From Luteibacter rhizovicinus (lineage in GTDB: Bacteria > Pseudomonadota > Gammaproteobacteria > Xanthomonadales > Rhodanobacteraceae): DNA of 64,000 bases. The stretch spans positions 248,001-312,000 of the forward strand of contig NZ_SMCS01000005.1 of the NCBI RefSeq assembly GCF_004342265.1. The letters are read 5' to 3'. Under the pieces are notes generated by a model. That model was not told where the DNA came from, did not search any database, and was given only the letters and a program-made list of their open reading frames with translations. Made by a program: the position numbers and the translations under genes. Below are positions 29,191 to 38,315 of the stretch, piece after piece; the stretch's first letter is position 1; each line of letters begins with the position of its first letter.

Positions 29191-30458
29191 CGTCCGTCTC
29201 CCATCGGCATGCCGGACACCGGAGCGCTTTGTGCGCTTGCCGGTGACGTGGCGTCGCTGTCCAGACGATCCAGCGCACCGGACAGACTCGCTTCCGAATC
29301 GATCAGGAATTGTCCGGAGACAACGACTTTCTCGTCGCCATGCAATCCCTCCAATACTTCGGTGTAACCGCCGGCGGCGCGCCCGGTGCGTACCGCTACC
29401 GGGCGGAAGTGGCCCTCGTTTTCCGCGACGATCACGCGCGTGCGGCCACCCGTGGCAATCAGCGCTTCGTCGGGCACCACCGGAACGGCTACCCCCTGAC
29501 CCGGTATGAGCTGCACGTGGGCGAACATGCCTGGGCTCAGCACCCCCTCGGGATTCGCCAGCACGATCCGGGCGCGTTGCGTACGTGTCGTCACGTCGAT
29601 ATCCGGCAACAGTGTTTCGACCTTGCCTTCGAACACGCGTCCCGGCAGCGCATCGACACGCACCTTTACCGGCGTGTTCGCGCTTATGGCGCCCGCCACG
29701 GCCTGGGGCAGGGCGGCCTCGATCCATACCGTGTCGATGCCGTTGATGGTCATCAACGTCTGTCCTGCATTCACGCGCTGGCCTTCGCGGACCTCGAGCG
29801 AGGTGACCACGCCACGCCGGGGCGCGTGTACGGTGATCGCGCCGCCGCTTCGACGCGCCGAACCGCTATCCGCCGGGGACAGCCCCAGTACCTGAAGACG
29901 TTGCCGTGCGGCGTCGCGCAGGGCTTTGGCATCCGCCGACCGCACATCCCGAAGCGCTTCCGCTTCGGCCATTGCGCTGCTCCACTGCGGCGCCAGAAGG
30001 TCGACCAGGGGCGTACCTTCCGCCACTGTCGTATAGGGAGCGCGTACGTCGAGCTTCGTGACGACCGCATCGACGCGTGCGCTTACGGTGATGGCCTGAC
30101 GTAGGTCCCATGTGATGCTGCCAGGCGCCTGCACGTCGCCATCGAGCACGCGGCGCTCGATCGGAGCGGTGCGTACGCCAAGGTTTTGTACCGTCGCGGG
30201 ATCGATCCGCACGACATCTTTCGCGTCCCCGGCACTGTCGTATCGGGGCAACATTTCCATTCCCATCGGCGAGAGGCCAGGGTGGTCGAAATGCTGATCC
30301 GGCACCATCGGGTCGTACCAGTACCGCGGCGCCGCCTTCGATGGAGAGGACGAGGCGGCCGTGGTCACGGGTGCGTGTCGCCGACCGGTCCAATACGCAA
30401 GTGTCGCCGTAATCAGCAGTACGAGCGCGACGAGCGCGATTTGCAGAGGCCGCTTCAT
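29187..30458 (-). CDS. cusB: Copper/silver efflux adaptor CusB
   Basis: A 423-aa periplasmic adaptor with an N-terminal anchor ([17 protein letters not shown]). It has the heavy-metal-binding segment typical of CusB ([20 protein letters not shown], then GMEML), a short helical hairpin, lipoyl motifs ([18 protein letters not shown]) and a C-terminal barrel ([20 protein letters not shown]). It connects CusA to CusC and passes Cu(I)/Ag(I) from the chaperone to the pump. It overlaps cusC upstream and cusA downstream by four bases each, so the operon is tightly coupled. Confidence 0.92.
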   Translation of the reverse strand: MKRPLQIALVALVLLITATLAYWTGRRHAPVTTAASSSPSKAAPRYWYDPMVPDQHFDHPGLSPMGMEMLPRYDSAGDAKDVVRIDPATVQNLGVRTAPIERRVLDGDVQAPGSITWDLRQAITVSARVDAVVTKLDVRAPYTTVAEGTPLVDLLAPQWSSAMAEAEALRDVRSADAKALRDAARQRLQVLGLSPADSGSARRSGGAITVHAPRRGVVTSLEVREGQRVNAGQTLMTINGIDTVWIEAALPQAVAGAISANTPVKVRVDALPGRVFEGKVETLLPDIDVTTRTQRARIVLANPEGVLSPGMFAHVQLIPGQGVAVPVVPDEALIATGGRTRVIVAENEGHFRPVAVRTGRAAGGYTEVLEGLHGDEKVVVSGQFLIDSEASLSGALDRLDSDATSPASAQSAPVSGMPMGDGR

Positions 30459-31744
30459 GGCGTTTCTCCTTCAGGCATCAGATAGGCCAGCGCGGCCCAG
30501 GCGCGACCGAAATCGGCCTGCATGCGGGCGTAGTCGGTGTGATGGGCGATCTCGTCGCGGCGAGCTTCCAGCAGGGGCTGGATGTCGCCGCCGCCGCGAT
30601 AGGCCGCGAGGGCGAGGACGACGCGATCCTCGGCCAGCGGCAGCAATTCGTCGCGATGCCGGCGCACTTGTTGGCCCAGCGATAGCCATTGCGCCCAGGC
30701 TGCCCGAATGACCGCGGTCTGCTGACTGCGCGCATCGGTGCGTTCCGCGCGAACGGCGTCGAGATCGGCCGCACGGGCGGAAATGCCCCGGTCCTGCCGG
30801 TTGCGGGTAAACAGCGGCAGGCTTACGCCCACCTGCAACGACACCATGTCCGAGAGGCCACGCACGCGCGATCCGTAATTCACGCCTACGTTCCATACGG
30901 GACGCTTGTCGGCGCGAGCAGCGTCGAGTGCCGCCTCGGCTACCTGTTCGCGAGCCGGCCAGCCCAACAGATTGCCCTGACGGTCGAGACTGGCCAGCAA
31001 GGCCGGCTCGTCATAGGGCAGCGTGGAGAAATCCGGCGTATCCGCCAAGGGCTGGTCGACAGGAGCACCCAGCCAGCGCGCGAGGTCCGCCCGCGCCTGC
31101 GCTTCGCGCGCCGTGGTCTCGTCGATGCGGTTTTCGAGATCGAGCGCACTCATGCGCGCGGCGAGTACATCCGCGGCGCTGCCGGTGCCTCCGCGCAGTC
31201 GCGCTTTCGCTACATCGACGTCTTGCGTCCATGCATTGCGCATGGACTGCAACATTTGCCCTTCGCGATGCGCGCCCCAGGCGGCAATCCATGCATCGGC
31301 GACCTGTTGCCGGATCGACAAGGCAGTCGCCGACTCCGTCGAAGCGGCCAGATCCGCCTGGGCATATCCCATCGTCCGCTCGGCTAGACGCTTGCTGCGG
31401 GACGGCAGCGCCTGACTGATGCCAACGGTGCGCATGGTCATGCTGTCGCCGCCGGCCGTCAACGCACCCGGTCCCTGGATGGCCAGGTTGTCGATGCCGA
31501 AGGTCAGTTGGGGATCGGGCAAGGCACCCGCGCGAACGGCTTCCTGCCGTGCCGATTCCGATTGCGCGCGTCGCGCCTCCAGCATCGGCGCGTGCCGGAT
31601 AGCTTGCTGCGTGGCGGCAGCCAGTGTCAGCGTCGCGGGATCGCCTGCCCACGCGGGCAATGCGAACAGAAAGATGGCAGCACAAGACGGCCAACGTAAA
31701 CGTCGCGCCGGACAGGCACGAACGTAGTCGATAAGGGAAAGCAT
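30455..31744 (-). CDS. cusC: Outer-membrane factor of cus system (TolC family)
   Basis: A 429-aa TolC-family outer-membrane efflux protein with a signal peptide ending FLFALPAWAG. It has two long coiled-coil halves; the first begins LTLAAATQQAIRHAPMLEARR, the second repeats LARWLGAPVDQPLADTP and GVSLPLFTRNRQDRG. It forms the channel-tunnel that lets CusBA expel Cu(I)/Ag(I) from the cell. The ATG at 31744 gives a clean signal peptide; the open frame starts earlier at 31780. It is the first pump gene of the operon, 67 bases after a small Cys/His/Met-rich protein gene. Confidence 0.88.
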   Translation of the reverse strand: MLSLIDYVRACPARRLRWPSCAAIFLFALPAWAGDPATLTLAAATQQAIRHAPMLEARRAQSESARQEAVRAGALPDPQLTFGIDNLAIQGPGALTAGGDSMTMRTVGISQALPSRSKRLAERTMGYAQADLAASTESATALSIRQQVADAWIAAWGAHREGQMLQSMRNAWTQDVDVAKARLRGGTGSAADVLAARMSALDLENRIDETTAREAQARADLARWLGAPVDQPLADTPDFSTLPYDEPALLASLDRQGNLLGWPAREQVAEAALDAARADKRPVWNVGVNYGSRVRGLSDMVSLQVGVSLPLFTRNRQDRGISARAADLDAVRAERTDARSQQTAVIRAAWAQWLSLGQQVRRHRDELLPLAEDRVVLALAAYRGGGDIQPLLEARRDEIAHHTDYARMQADFGRAWAALAYLMPEGETP

Positions 31745-31811
31745 GTTGAACTCCGATCGCGGACGAACACAGCCGTGCAAGCACGGCCAATGAACCCAGG
31801 GCGATCGGGGG

Positions 31812-32225
31812 CTAAATCAACAGGGAGCAGAACCGCAGTGCAGGCGGCGGGTCGGGACGATGCATCGCAGGGTCCGGCAGCGAAATCCGCTCGGGCATAT
31901 GCACGATCGTGCCTGCCAGTGCGGGAGATGCCGGAGGCAACAGCAGCGGCGGGACCATCGGCAGGCGCGCATCCGGCGTTGCCGACACATGGTCGGCGCA
32001 ATGCTCGGTACAACGCGGGTCCGGACTTTGGTGCGCGGAGGAGGCATCCGCCGTGGGGGCCATATCCATCGCCGCGCAATCGCCTGTCATGACCGTATCG
32101 GCAGGCGCCGTCGGCAGGGTGCAGACATAAGCGGCCATCGCCAGTTGCTGGAACAACAGGCAAAACATCGCCATCCCCACCCAGAGGATCCGGCGACGAC
32201 GGCTGAGACGATAACGTGTGCGCAT
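31812..32225 (-). CDS. Small Cys/His/Met-rich exported protein upstream of cus
   Basis: A 137-aa protein with an Arg-rich N-terminus and a hydrophobic stretch (ILWVGMAMFCLLFQQLAMAA), so exported or membrane-anchored. It carries Cys35, Cys50, Cys72 and Cys76 with His65, 75 and 79, a Met-Asp-Met near 53, and ends PPALRFCSLLI, a tail I associate with small proteins encoded in front of metal-efflux operons in proteobacteria. It may bind or sense copper in the periplasm or act as a leader peptide for the operon, as proposed for CopL-type proteins. That role is inference; no biochemical motif is decisive. Confidence 0.65.
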   Translation of the reverse strand: MRTRYRLSRRRRILWVGMAMFCLLFQQLAMAAYVCTLPTAPADTVMTGDCAAMDMAPTADASSAHQSPDPRCTEHCADHVSATPDARLPMVPPLLLPPASPALAGTIVHMPERISLPDPAMHRPDPPPALRFCSLLI

Positions 32226-32335
32226 GGCGGCGCCATCTTAGCTCAGCTGGAGTGGGGTCCTGTCAAGTGGACGAAGTGACCGGGCGACGACGCGGGCGTC
32301 CGGCGAGCAGGTTTCTCGCCGGACACCCGGTATCG

Positions 32336-33826
32336 CTATGCGTCGTGGCGATTCCACCACCCCCCACCCAACGCCTGAAAAAGGGCGGCCGTGTCCGTGA
32401 ATCGGGCCGCCCTGGCCTGTACCAGGGCGATGTTCGTTTGTTGCCATGCAAGTTCGGCGGAGAGCATGACGCTCTGGCTGATATCGCCCAGATCCAGTTG
32501 TCGCCTTGCAATATCCAGACTCCGAGCCGCGGCACGTTCCGCGCGTTCCGCCGCCACCAGCGCCTCCGCGTCCGAGCGGATCGCATGCAATACATCGGCG
32601 ACGTTCTGCACGGCCGCTATCACTGTGCCGCGATACTGCGCCGCCGCCTGGCGATAGCCGGCTTCCGCCGCGCGCTGCTTGTGCTTCAGCGCACCGCCGT
32701 CGTACAGCGGTTGCGTAAGGTTCGCTCCGAGACTCCAGAAACCGGTGCCGGCGGTGAACAGCGAGCTGGCCTTCTCCGCGGCACTGCCCAGCGTCGCGTC
32801 GATCTGCACATTCGGCAGCCGGTCGGCTATCGCCACGCCGATGGCGGCACTCGCGGCATGCCATTGCTCATCCGCCGCACGCACGTCCGGACGTTGCTCG
32901 ACCAGCCGGGCGGGAAGGCTGAGCGGCAGGTCGACAGGAAGCTTCAGATCGTCCAGTACGAACCGTGCATCGATAGTGTCGTCGGGCATGCGTCCGGTGA
33001 GGGCAGCCAGCAGGTCGCGCTGCTGGCTGAGCTGTTTCTGCAAGGGAGGCAACGTGGCGCGACTCTGCTCCAGAACAGTTACCTGTGCGGCCACCGCGGC
33101 TTCGGCGGCATCCCCGAGCGCCTGCTGACGGCGCAGCGTGTCGAGAATGCCCGTCTGCGCATCGACGATCCGTCCCGTCGCATCGATCTGCGCGCGCAAC
33201 GATGCTTCCTCAATAGCTGCATTGACCAGGTTGCTCGTCAGCGTGAGGTAGGTGGCTTCCAGCTCGAAGCGCTGCGCGTTGGCCTGCGCTACCGACGATT
33301 CGACCTGACGCCGGGTACCGCCCCAGATATCGGGGGCATAGGACACGCTCACCTGCGCCGTGGTCAGGCTGTAAAGACTGGCGTTGGATGCAGCAGGGCT
33401 GGCCAGGGCCGTCGCGATATCCTGCCGTGTGGGATTGATGCCCGCACCGACGGACGGAAAATACGCTCCGCGCTGCGCATAGGCGTTTTCCCAAGCGACC
33501 TGAAGCGCGGCTTTCGCCGCCTCCACATCGGCGTTGTGCGCGAGCGCATCGTCGATCAACGCATTCAGGGACGGCGAGCGGAAAAGCGTCCACCATTGAC
33601 CCGGGATATCCATCGACTTCACCAGGTGTTGTGCCTCGCCACCATGCACGGAAGCCGATACCGTCGTTTCCGGCTGCGGCGTCGACGCGTACTCCTGTGC
33701 GTGGGGAGCATCCGGTCGACGATAGTCGGGACCGACGGCGCAACCGGCCAGCGCGATGCTTACGCACAGGGCTAGCAGCAGACGCATACCCGGCGCACGC
33801 GTCGATTTCATGATTTCGGTCTGCAT
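32336..33826 (-). CDS. RND outer-membrane lipoprotein (NodT family)
   Basis: A 496-aa outer-membrane factor with a lipoprotein signal (LLLALCVSIALAGCAVGPDY), so lipid-anchored at the lipobox cysteine. Residues WWTLFRSPSLNALIDDAL and the repeat half RLVEQRPDVRAADEQWHA are typical of the NodT/OprM group. It makes the outer-membrane channel for the CzcBA-like pump encoded upstream. The start has AGGAG 8 nt upstream and begins two bases after the czcA stop. NodT/OprM-type factors are more usual with drug pumps; here it serves a heavy-metal RND system, which is slightly unusual. Confidence 0.9.
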   Translation of the reverse strand: MQTEIMKSTRAPGMRLLLALCVSIALAGCAVGPDYRRPDAPHAQEYASTPQPETTVSASVHGGEAQHLVKSMDIPGQWWTLFRSPSLNALIDDALAHNADVEAAKAALQVAWENAYAQRGAYFPSVGAGINPTRQDIATALASPAASNASLYSLTTAQVSVSYAPDIWGGTRRQVESSVAQANAQRFELEATYLTLTSNLVNAAIEEASLRAQIDATGRIVDAQTGILDTLRRQQALGDAAEAAVAAQVTVLEQSRATLPPLQKQLSQQRDLLAALTGRMPDDTIDARFVLDDLKLPVDLPLSLPARLVEQRPDVRAADEQWHAASAAIGVAIADRLPNVQIDATLGSAAEKASSLFTAGTGFWSLGANLTQPLYDGGALKHKQRAAEAGYRQAAAQYRGTVIAAVQNVADVLHAIRSDAEALVAAERAERAAARSLDIARRQLDLGDISQSVMLSAELAWQQTNIALVQARAARFTDTAALFQALGGGWWNRHDA

Positions 33827-33828
33827 GA

Positions 33829-36800
33829 TCAGATCTCCTTCGCCGGCGGCGATGAGCGTCGACGACGCTCGACATAACGTTCGAGCGCGTCATAGAACGT
33901 GGGAAGAATGAAGAGCGTGAGCAGCGTGGCGATCACCAGGCCGCCGACCACGACCGTGGCCAGGCCGCGCTGCACGTCCGTGCCGATGCCGGTAGCCAGC
34001 GCCGCGGGCAACATGCCCACGCTGGCCACGGTGGCGGTCATCAACACCGGACGGAAACGCTCGGTGGCACCCAGCAACACGGCGTCGCGCACACCGTGCC
34101 CATCCCGGCGCATGCGGTTGAAGTTGGCCACCATGATGATGCCGTTCTGCACCGCCACGCCGAACAACGCAATGAAGCCCACTGCCGTGGCGATATTCAG
34201 GGTCTCGCCTTTGACATGCAGCGAAATCAAGCCGCCCAGTGTTGCCAGCGGCACGATGCCCAGCACGAGCATGGCCTGCCGCAGATTGCCGAACTCCGCG
34301 AACAGCAGTACGGCCATCACAGCCAGCACGAGTCCCATGACCAGGATCAGGCGCGCCTCGGCGCGCTGCTGGTTCTCGAACTGACCCGCCCATTCCAGCC
34401 GGTATTTCTGCTTGTCGAAATGCACGGTCTTGCCGATCTTTTCCTGCGCATCGGCCAGATACTCGGAAAGAGCGCGATCGCGGTTGTCGATGCGGACGGT
34501 CAGCTGACGATGTCCCTGCTCATGCGCGATCGTGCTTTCGCCGGTCTGCAAGGTAATCCGGGTGAGCATCGCCAGGGGTACTTTGGCACCGGAAGGCGCG
34601 GTAACCACAAGCTGGCCGAGCACCTCGGGATTCGCCGCCACCTGGTGCGGCACATGGGCGGTGACGTTATAGACGCGATCCTGCACATACGCCTGGGTGA
34701 TCGGCGCGCCGCCGACGCCCGTTTCGATCAGCGTATTGATGTCGGCGACATTGATGCCGTAACGCGCCGCCGCGTCGCGATCCACCTTCACCGTCAGCTG
34801 CGGGATCGGCGGCTCCTGGAAGATCGACGCATCGGCCGTGCCGCGGACGTTATGCAATACATCCACGATCTCGCCGCCGATACGCCGAAGCTCGCCGAAG
34901 TCGTCGCCGTAGATGCGCAGTACCAGTGGGCTGTGTGCTCCGCCGACCATGTCGTTCTCGCCATCGATGATGGGCTGGCTGATGCCGACGGAGATGCCGG
35001 GCAGCTTTTTCAGGCGATCGTTGAGACGGCGCACGAAATCGGCCTTGCTCTCGCCCGACGGCCAGGAATCGTATGGCTTCAGACCGACACCGGATTCGAT
35101 ATGCGACGGCGTCCACGGATCGCTACCCGTGTCGTTGCGGCCGAGCTGGGTGACGACGTAGCTCACTTCCTGAAACTCGCCCACCACATGCCGATACTCG
35201 CTGGCCATCTCGCTCGCTTTCTCCAGCGACAGCCCGCTCGGCAACTGCACTTGCACCCATAGCGTGCCTTCGTCCAGGTCGGGCAGGAATTCGCGGCCGA
35301 TGGTCATGCCCAGCGACACCACGGCAACCAGCGCGATGCCTGCCGCGGCATAGGCGATGCGCGGGCGCCGGAGCAGCCGATCCAGCAGGTTGCGATATCC
35401 GTTTTGCAGACGCTCGAGCGGCTTGTTGTGGAACATCTTGCGTGGCTTGCGCAGCGCAAGATAGGCCAGCCCGGGTACCAGTGCGAGCGCGCACAGCAGC
35501 GCACCCAGCAAGGCATAGCCCACGGTATGCGCCATCGGCGAGAACAGTTTGCCCTCGGCGCGTTCGAAGGCCAGCAGCGGTGCATAGGCCGTCACGATGA
35601 TCAGGGTCGCGAAGAAAATCGGTCGTGCTACCTGTTTGGTCGCGGCGAGAACGTCGGTCTCGTGCAGCCATGCATCCGGTCGCGCTTCGCGTTTGCGAAG
35701 GATCGCTTCCGTGACCACGATAGCGCCATCCACGATGACGCCGAAGTCGAGCGCACCAAGCGAAAACAGATTGGCCGGCATCTTCGTGAAGTGCATGACG
35801 ATGAATACGGTCACCAGCGCGAAGGGAATGGTCACCGCCGCGACCATCGCGCTGCGCGGGCTTCCCAGGAACAGGATCAGCACGATGCAGACCAGCACCA
35901 CGCCCTCGAGCACGGTGTGCGATACCTTGCTCACCGTGGCCCGCACCAGTTCGTCGCGATCGATGAACGGCACGATGCGGACATCCTGCAAGGCAAGTTC
36001 CGCGTTCAGCGCGTCGACCCGCGCGTGGATGCCCTTGAGTACCTCGGAGGGGTTCTCGTACTTGAGCAGGTCGACAATGCCTTCGATGGTGTCCGGATTG
36101 CCGTTCTTGCCCAGAATGCCTTCGCGGATCTGGTGGCCGTATCGAAGCTTGCCCAGATCGCGGACGCGAACCGGATTGCCGTCGTGCTGGGTCACGACGA
36201 TGCTGCCCATGTCCTCGAGCGTGCGCATGAGGCCTTCGCCGCGAATGACATAGGACTGCTCGCCACGCGTCACGCGGCCACCTCCGGCATTGGTGTTGTT
36301 GGCGCTGATGGCGGCGATGACATCGTTCATGCCCACGCCGTACTGAAGCAGTTTCTGCGGCTCTACCTCAAGCTGGAACTCCTTGGTGAAGCCGCCGAAG
36401 TTGTCGACGTTGGCCACGCCGGGTACCTGCTGCAACGCCGGGATGATCTTCCAGCGCTGCAGCTCCGACAGCTCCATCAGGTTTTTGGTATCCGACTCCA
36501 GCGTGTAGCGATAAATCTCGCCGGCCGGTCCCGATACGGGGTCTAGCGATGGCGTCACGCCCGCCGGAAGCGTTACACCGGAAAGGCGCTCGGTGACGCG
36601 CTGGCGCGACCAGTAATCTTCCGCACCGTCGCGGAACACCAGGGTGATCAACGAGAGTCCGAACGTGCTGCTCGAACGCATCGAGACCAGCCCCGGCGTA
36701 CCGGCAAGCGCACGCTCCAGCGGCGTGGTGATCTGCTGCTCGATTTCTTCCGCCGCCAGTCCGGGGACCTGCGTGGTGACCTGCGCGGTGACGTCGCTCA

Positions 36801-36924
36801 GTTCCGGGTAGGCCTCGATCGCCATTTGGGTCCAGGCGTAATAGCCATAGACCATCACCAGCGCCGTTATCACGAAGACCAGGGTGCGCTTGCGCAGGCA
36901 CCATTCGATGGCTTTCTCAATCAT
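33829..36924 (-). CDS. czcA: Heavy-metal RND permease (CzcA-like)
   Basis: A 1,031-aa heavy-metal RND pump. It starts MIEKAIEWCLRKRTLVFVIT; the substrate-type signature in TM4 is ALDFGVIVDGAIVVTEAILR. The DFG-x3-DGA core points to divalent cations (Zn, Co, Cd, Ni), unlike the DAA of the nearby CusA. The usual Glu-Asn is Glu-Ala here, so the exact metal is open. It works with the CzcB-like adaptor (8-base overlap upstream) and the lipoprotein channel (2-base gap downstream). Confidence 0.9.
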   Translation of the reverse strand: MIEKAIEWCLRKRTLVFVITALVMVYGYYAWTQMAIEAYPELSDVTAQVTTQVPGLAAEEIEQQITTPLERALAGTPGLVSMRSSSTFGLSLITLVFRDGAEDYWSRQRVTERLSGVTLPAGVTPSLDPVSGPAGEIYRYTLESDTKNLMELSELQRWKIIPALQQVPGVANVDNFGGFTKEFQLEVEPQKLLQYGVGMNDVIAAISANNTNAGGGRVTRGEQSYVIRGEGLMRTLEDMGSIVVTQHDGNPVRVRDLGKLRYGHQIREGILGKNGNPDTIEGIVDLLKYENPSEVLKGIHARVDALNAELALQDVRIVPFIDRDELVRATVSKVSHTVLEGVVLVCIVLILFLGSPRSAMVAAVTIPFALVTVFIVMHFTKMPANLFSLGALDFGVIVDGAIVVTEAILRKREARPDAWLHETDVLAATKQVARPIFFATLIIVTAYAPLLAFERAEGKLFSPMAHTVGYALLGALLCALALVPGLAYLALRKPRKMFHNKPLERLQNGYRNLLDRLLRRPRIAYAAAGIALVAVVSLGMTIGREFLPDLDEGTLWVQVQLPSGLSLEKASEMASEYRHVVGEFQEVSYVVTQLGRNDTGSDPWTPSHIESGVGLKPYDSWPSGESKADFVRRLNDRLKKLPGISVGISQPIIDGENDMVGGAHSPLVLRIYGDDFGELRRIGGEIVDVLHNVRGTADASIFQEPPIPQLTVKVDRDAAARYGINVADINTLIETGVGGAPITQAYVQDRVYNVTAHVPHQVAANPEVLGQLVVTAPSGAKVPLAMLTRITLQTGESTIAHEQGHRQLTVRIDNRDRALSEYLADAQEKIGKTVHFDKQKYRLEWAGQFENQQRAEARLILVMGLVLAVMAVLLFAEFGNLRQAMLVLGIVPLATLGGLISLHVKGETLNIATAVGFIALFGVAVQNGIIMVANFNRMRRDGHGVRDAVLLGATERFRPVLMTATVASVGMLPAALATGIGTDVQRGLATVVVGGLVIATLLTLFILPTFYDALERYVERRRRSSPPAKEI

Positions 36925-38047
36925 TGATCAGCACTCCGCCGGCCACGACGATGCGATCCCCCGGCTTGAGGCCAGCGACGACACGCGCTTCGTCGCCTTC
37001 GTCGCGACCCAGTTCGACCGACCGGCGCACGAAGGCCCACGGCGACACTTCGACGAAGACGGACACGCTTTCGTTATTCATCAGAAGCGCGGATTGCGGA
37101 ACCAGCAGCGATTTCGCCTGGGGAACCCGGAAGGTGGCGGTGGCGAACATGTTCGGTTTCAGCGCGTCATCGTCGTTCGGCACGGCGATACGCGCCTTGA
37201 TCCGACGCGTATCGGCATCGAGTACCGCGCTCACCGACTGCACCGTGCCGTGGAAATCCCGTCCCGGCCACGCCGGCAATGTCACGTCGGCCTGCTGTTC
37301 CGGCGCGATCTGGGTCGCTTCGTTCTCCGCGACATTCGCGGTTACCCACACATGGCGAAGATTGGTCACGGTCATCAGGACCGCGTTCGGATCGTTGGCG
37401 AACGCGCCCACGGCCGTCGACAACGAGGTGATGCTGCCATCCGTCGGCGAGACGATCGTCATGCGACGGGCCCCGTCTTTACCCGCGCCGATATCGCCGA
37501 GCGAAGCAAGACGCACTTCGCTGCGGTTGTATTCGGCCTGTGCCTGCACGTAAGCGCTGCGGGCCGCCTCGAGATCCTTCTGCGCGGCGCCTCCGGCTTC
37601 CTTCACGCCTTCGGCGCGTTCCATCGTCTTCCTGGCCAGAGCGAGAACATCGCCGGCTTTCTGCTTGTCGGAAGTCGCCTGCGCATAGTCGCCCGAAGCG
37701 ATCACGGCGAGAACTTGCCCGCGGGCGACGCGATCGCCCAGACCGGCCTTCAACGCCACGACACGTCCGGTCAGCGGCGACAGGATGTTGACGGTGTACG
37801 CCGGATCGGCTTCGATCATGGCCGGAGACACCAGGGGATGCGCGAGGTCGCGCAGCACCACCGGCTGTACTTTCAGCCGCGTGCGCAGCGGCGATTTTTC
37901 GGGCACGCGCAACACGCCATGCTCGATCACGACGGCGGGAGAAACGTCCTGGCGATCATCGGCGCCACGCGAGCAAGCCGCCAGAAACAGGGACGTCGTC
38001 AATGCCAGAAACAGGGTGGGTAATGTTTTCAACGGACGGAAGAACAT
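36917..38047 (-). CDS. czcB: Heavy-metal RND adaptor lipoprotein (CzcB-like)
   Basis: A 376-aa membrane-fusion protein with a lipoprotein signal (TLFLALTTSLFLAACSRGAD). The lipoyl half VNILSPLTGRVVALKAGLGD is followed by a helical hairpin, MTIVSPTDGSITSLSTAVG, and the barrel. The ATG at 38047 has GAGGGG 8 nt upstream; the frame opens earlier but without a signal peptide. It couples the CzcA-like pump to its outer-membrane channel. It is first in the adaptor-pump-channel operon, opposite to the channel-adaptor-pump order of the cus operon next door. A strong GGCGGCC/GGCCGCC hairpin precedes it on the minus strand at about 38130-38149. Confidence 0.88.
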   Translation of the reverse strand: MFFRPLKTLPTLFLALTTSLFLAACSRGADDRQDVSPAVVIEHGVLRVPEKSPLRTRLKVQPVVLRDLAHPLVSPAMIEADPAYTVNILSPLTGRVVALKAGLGDRVARGQVLAVIASGDYAQATSDKQKAGDVLALARKTMERAEGVKEAGGAAQKDLEAARSAYVQAQAEYNRSEVRLASLGDIGAGKDGARRMTIVSPTDGSITSLSTAVGAFANDPNAVLMTVTNLRHVWVTANVAENEATQIAPEQQADVTLPAWPGRDFHGTVQSVSAVLDADTRRIKARIAVPNDDDALKPNMFATATFRVPQAKSLLVPQSALLMNNESVSVFVEVSPWAFVRRSVELGRDEGDEARVVAGLKPGDRIVVAGGVLIND

Positions 38048-38315
38048 GGGGATTTCCCCTCTTATGTATGGCGCAAGCCAGCCCGCCGCGGTCGTGAGAC
38101 CACGGCGCAAACATACGGAGGGGAAGGCGGGCGGCCATCGAAGGCCGCCGGCGCGTCACCCGTCCGCGGTTCCGATCGTCATCGGCCGCCGCGTCCGGGC
38201 GTCGCTCGGTTGAGCGTGCGCAGAAACGTCGTCAGTGCGATCGGTGATTCGGGGTTGAATCGCTTTTAGGGTCAGGGTCCAAGGTCGTTCGTCTCCTTAG
38301 TTTTCGTTTGTCCGC

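Noticed and set aside
29191..29727. Upstream extension of the CusA frame
   Set aside because: The stretch overlaps cusB in another frame and has no membrane or signal features; CusA begins at the ATG overlapping the cusB stop.
32235..32265. tRNA-like TTAGCTCAGCTGGAG segment
   Set aside because: It resembles a D-arm, but no anticodon arm, T-arm or acceptor stem follows.
26005..38047. Possible duplication of one metal pump operon
   Set aside because: The two RND pumps differ in TM4 motif, gene order and channel type, so they are distinct systems and not a recent duplication.
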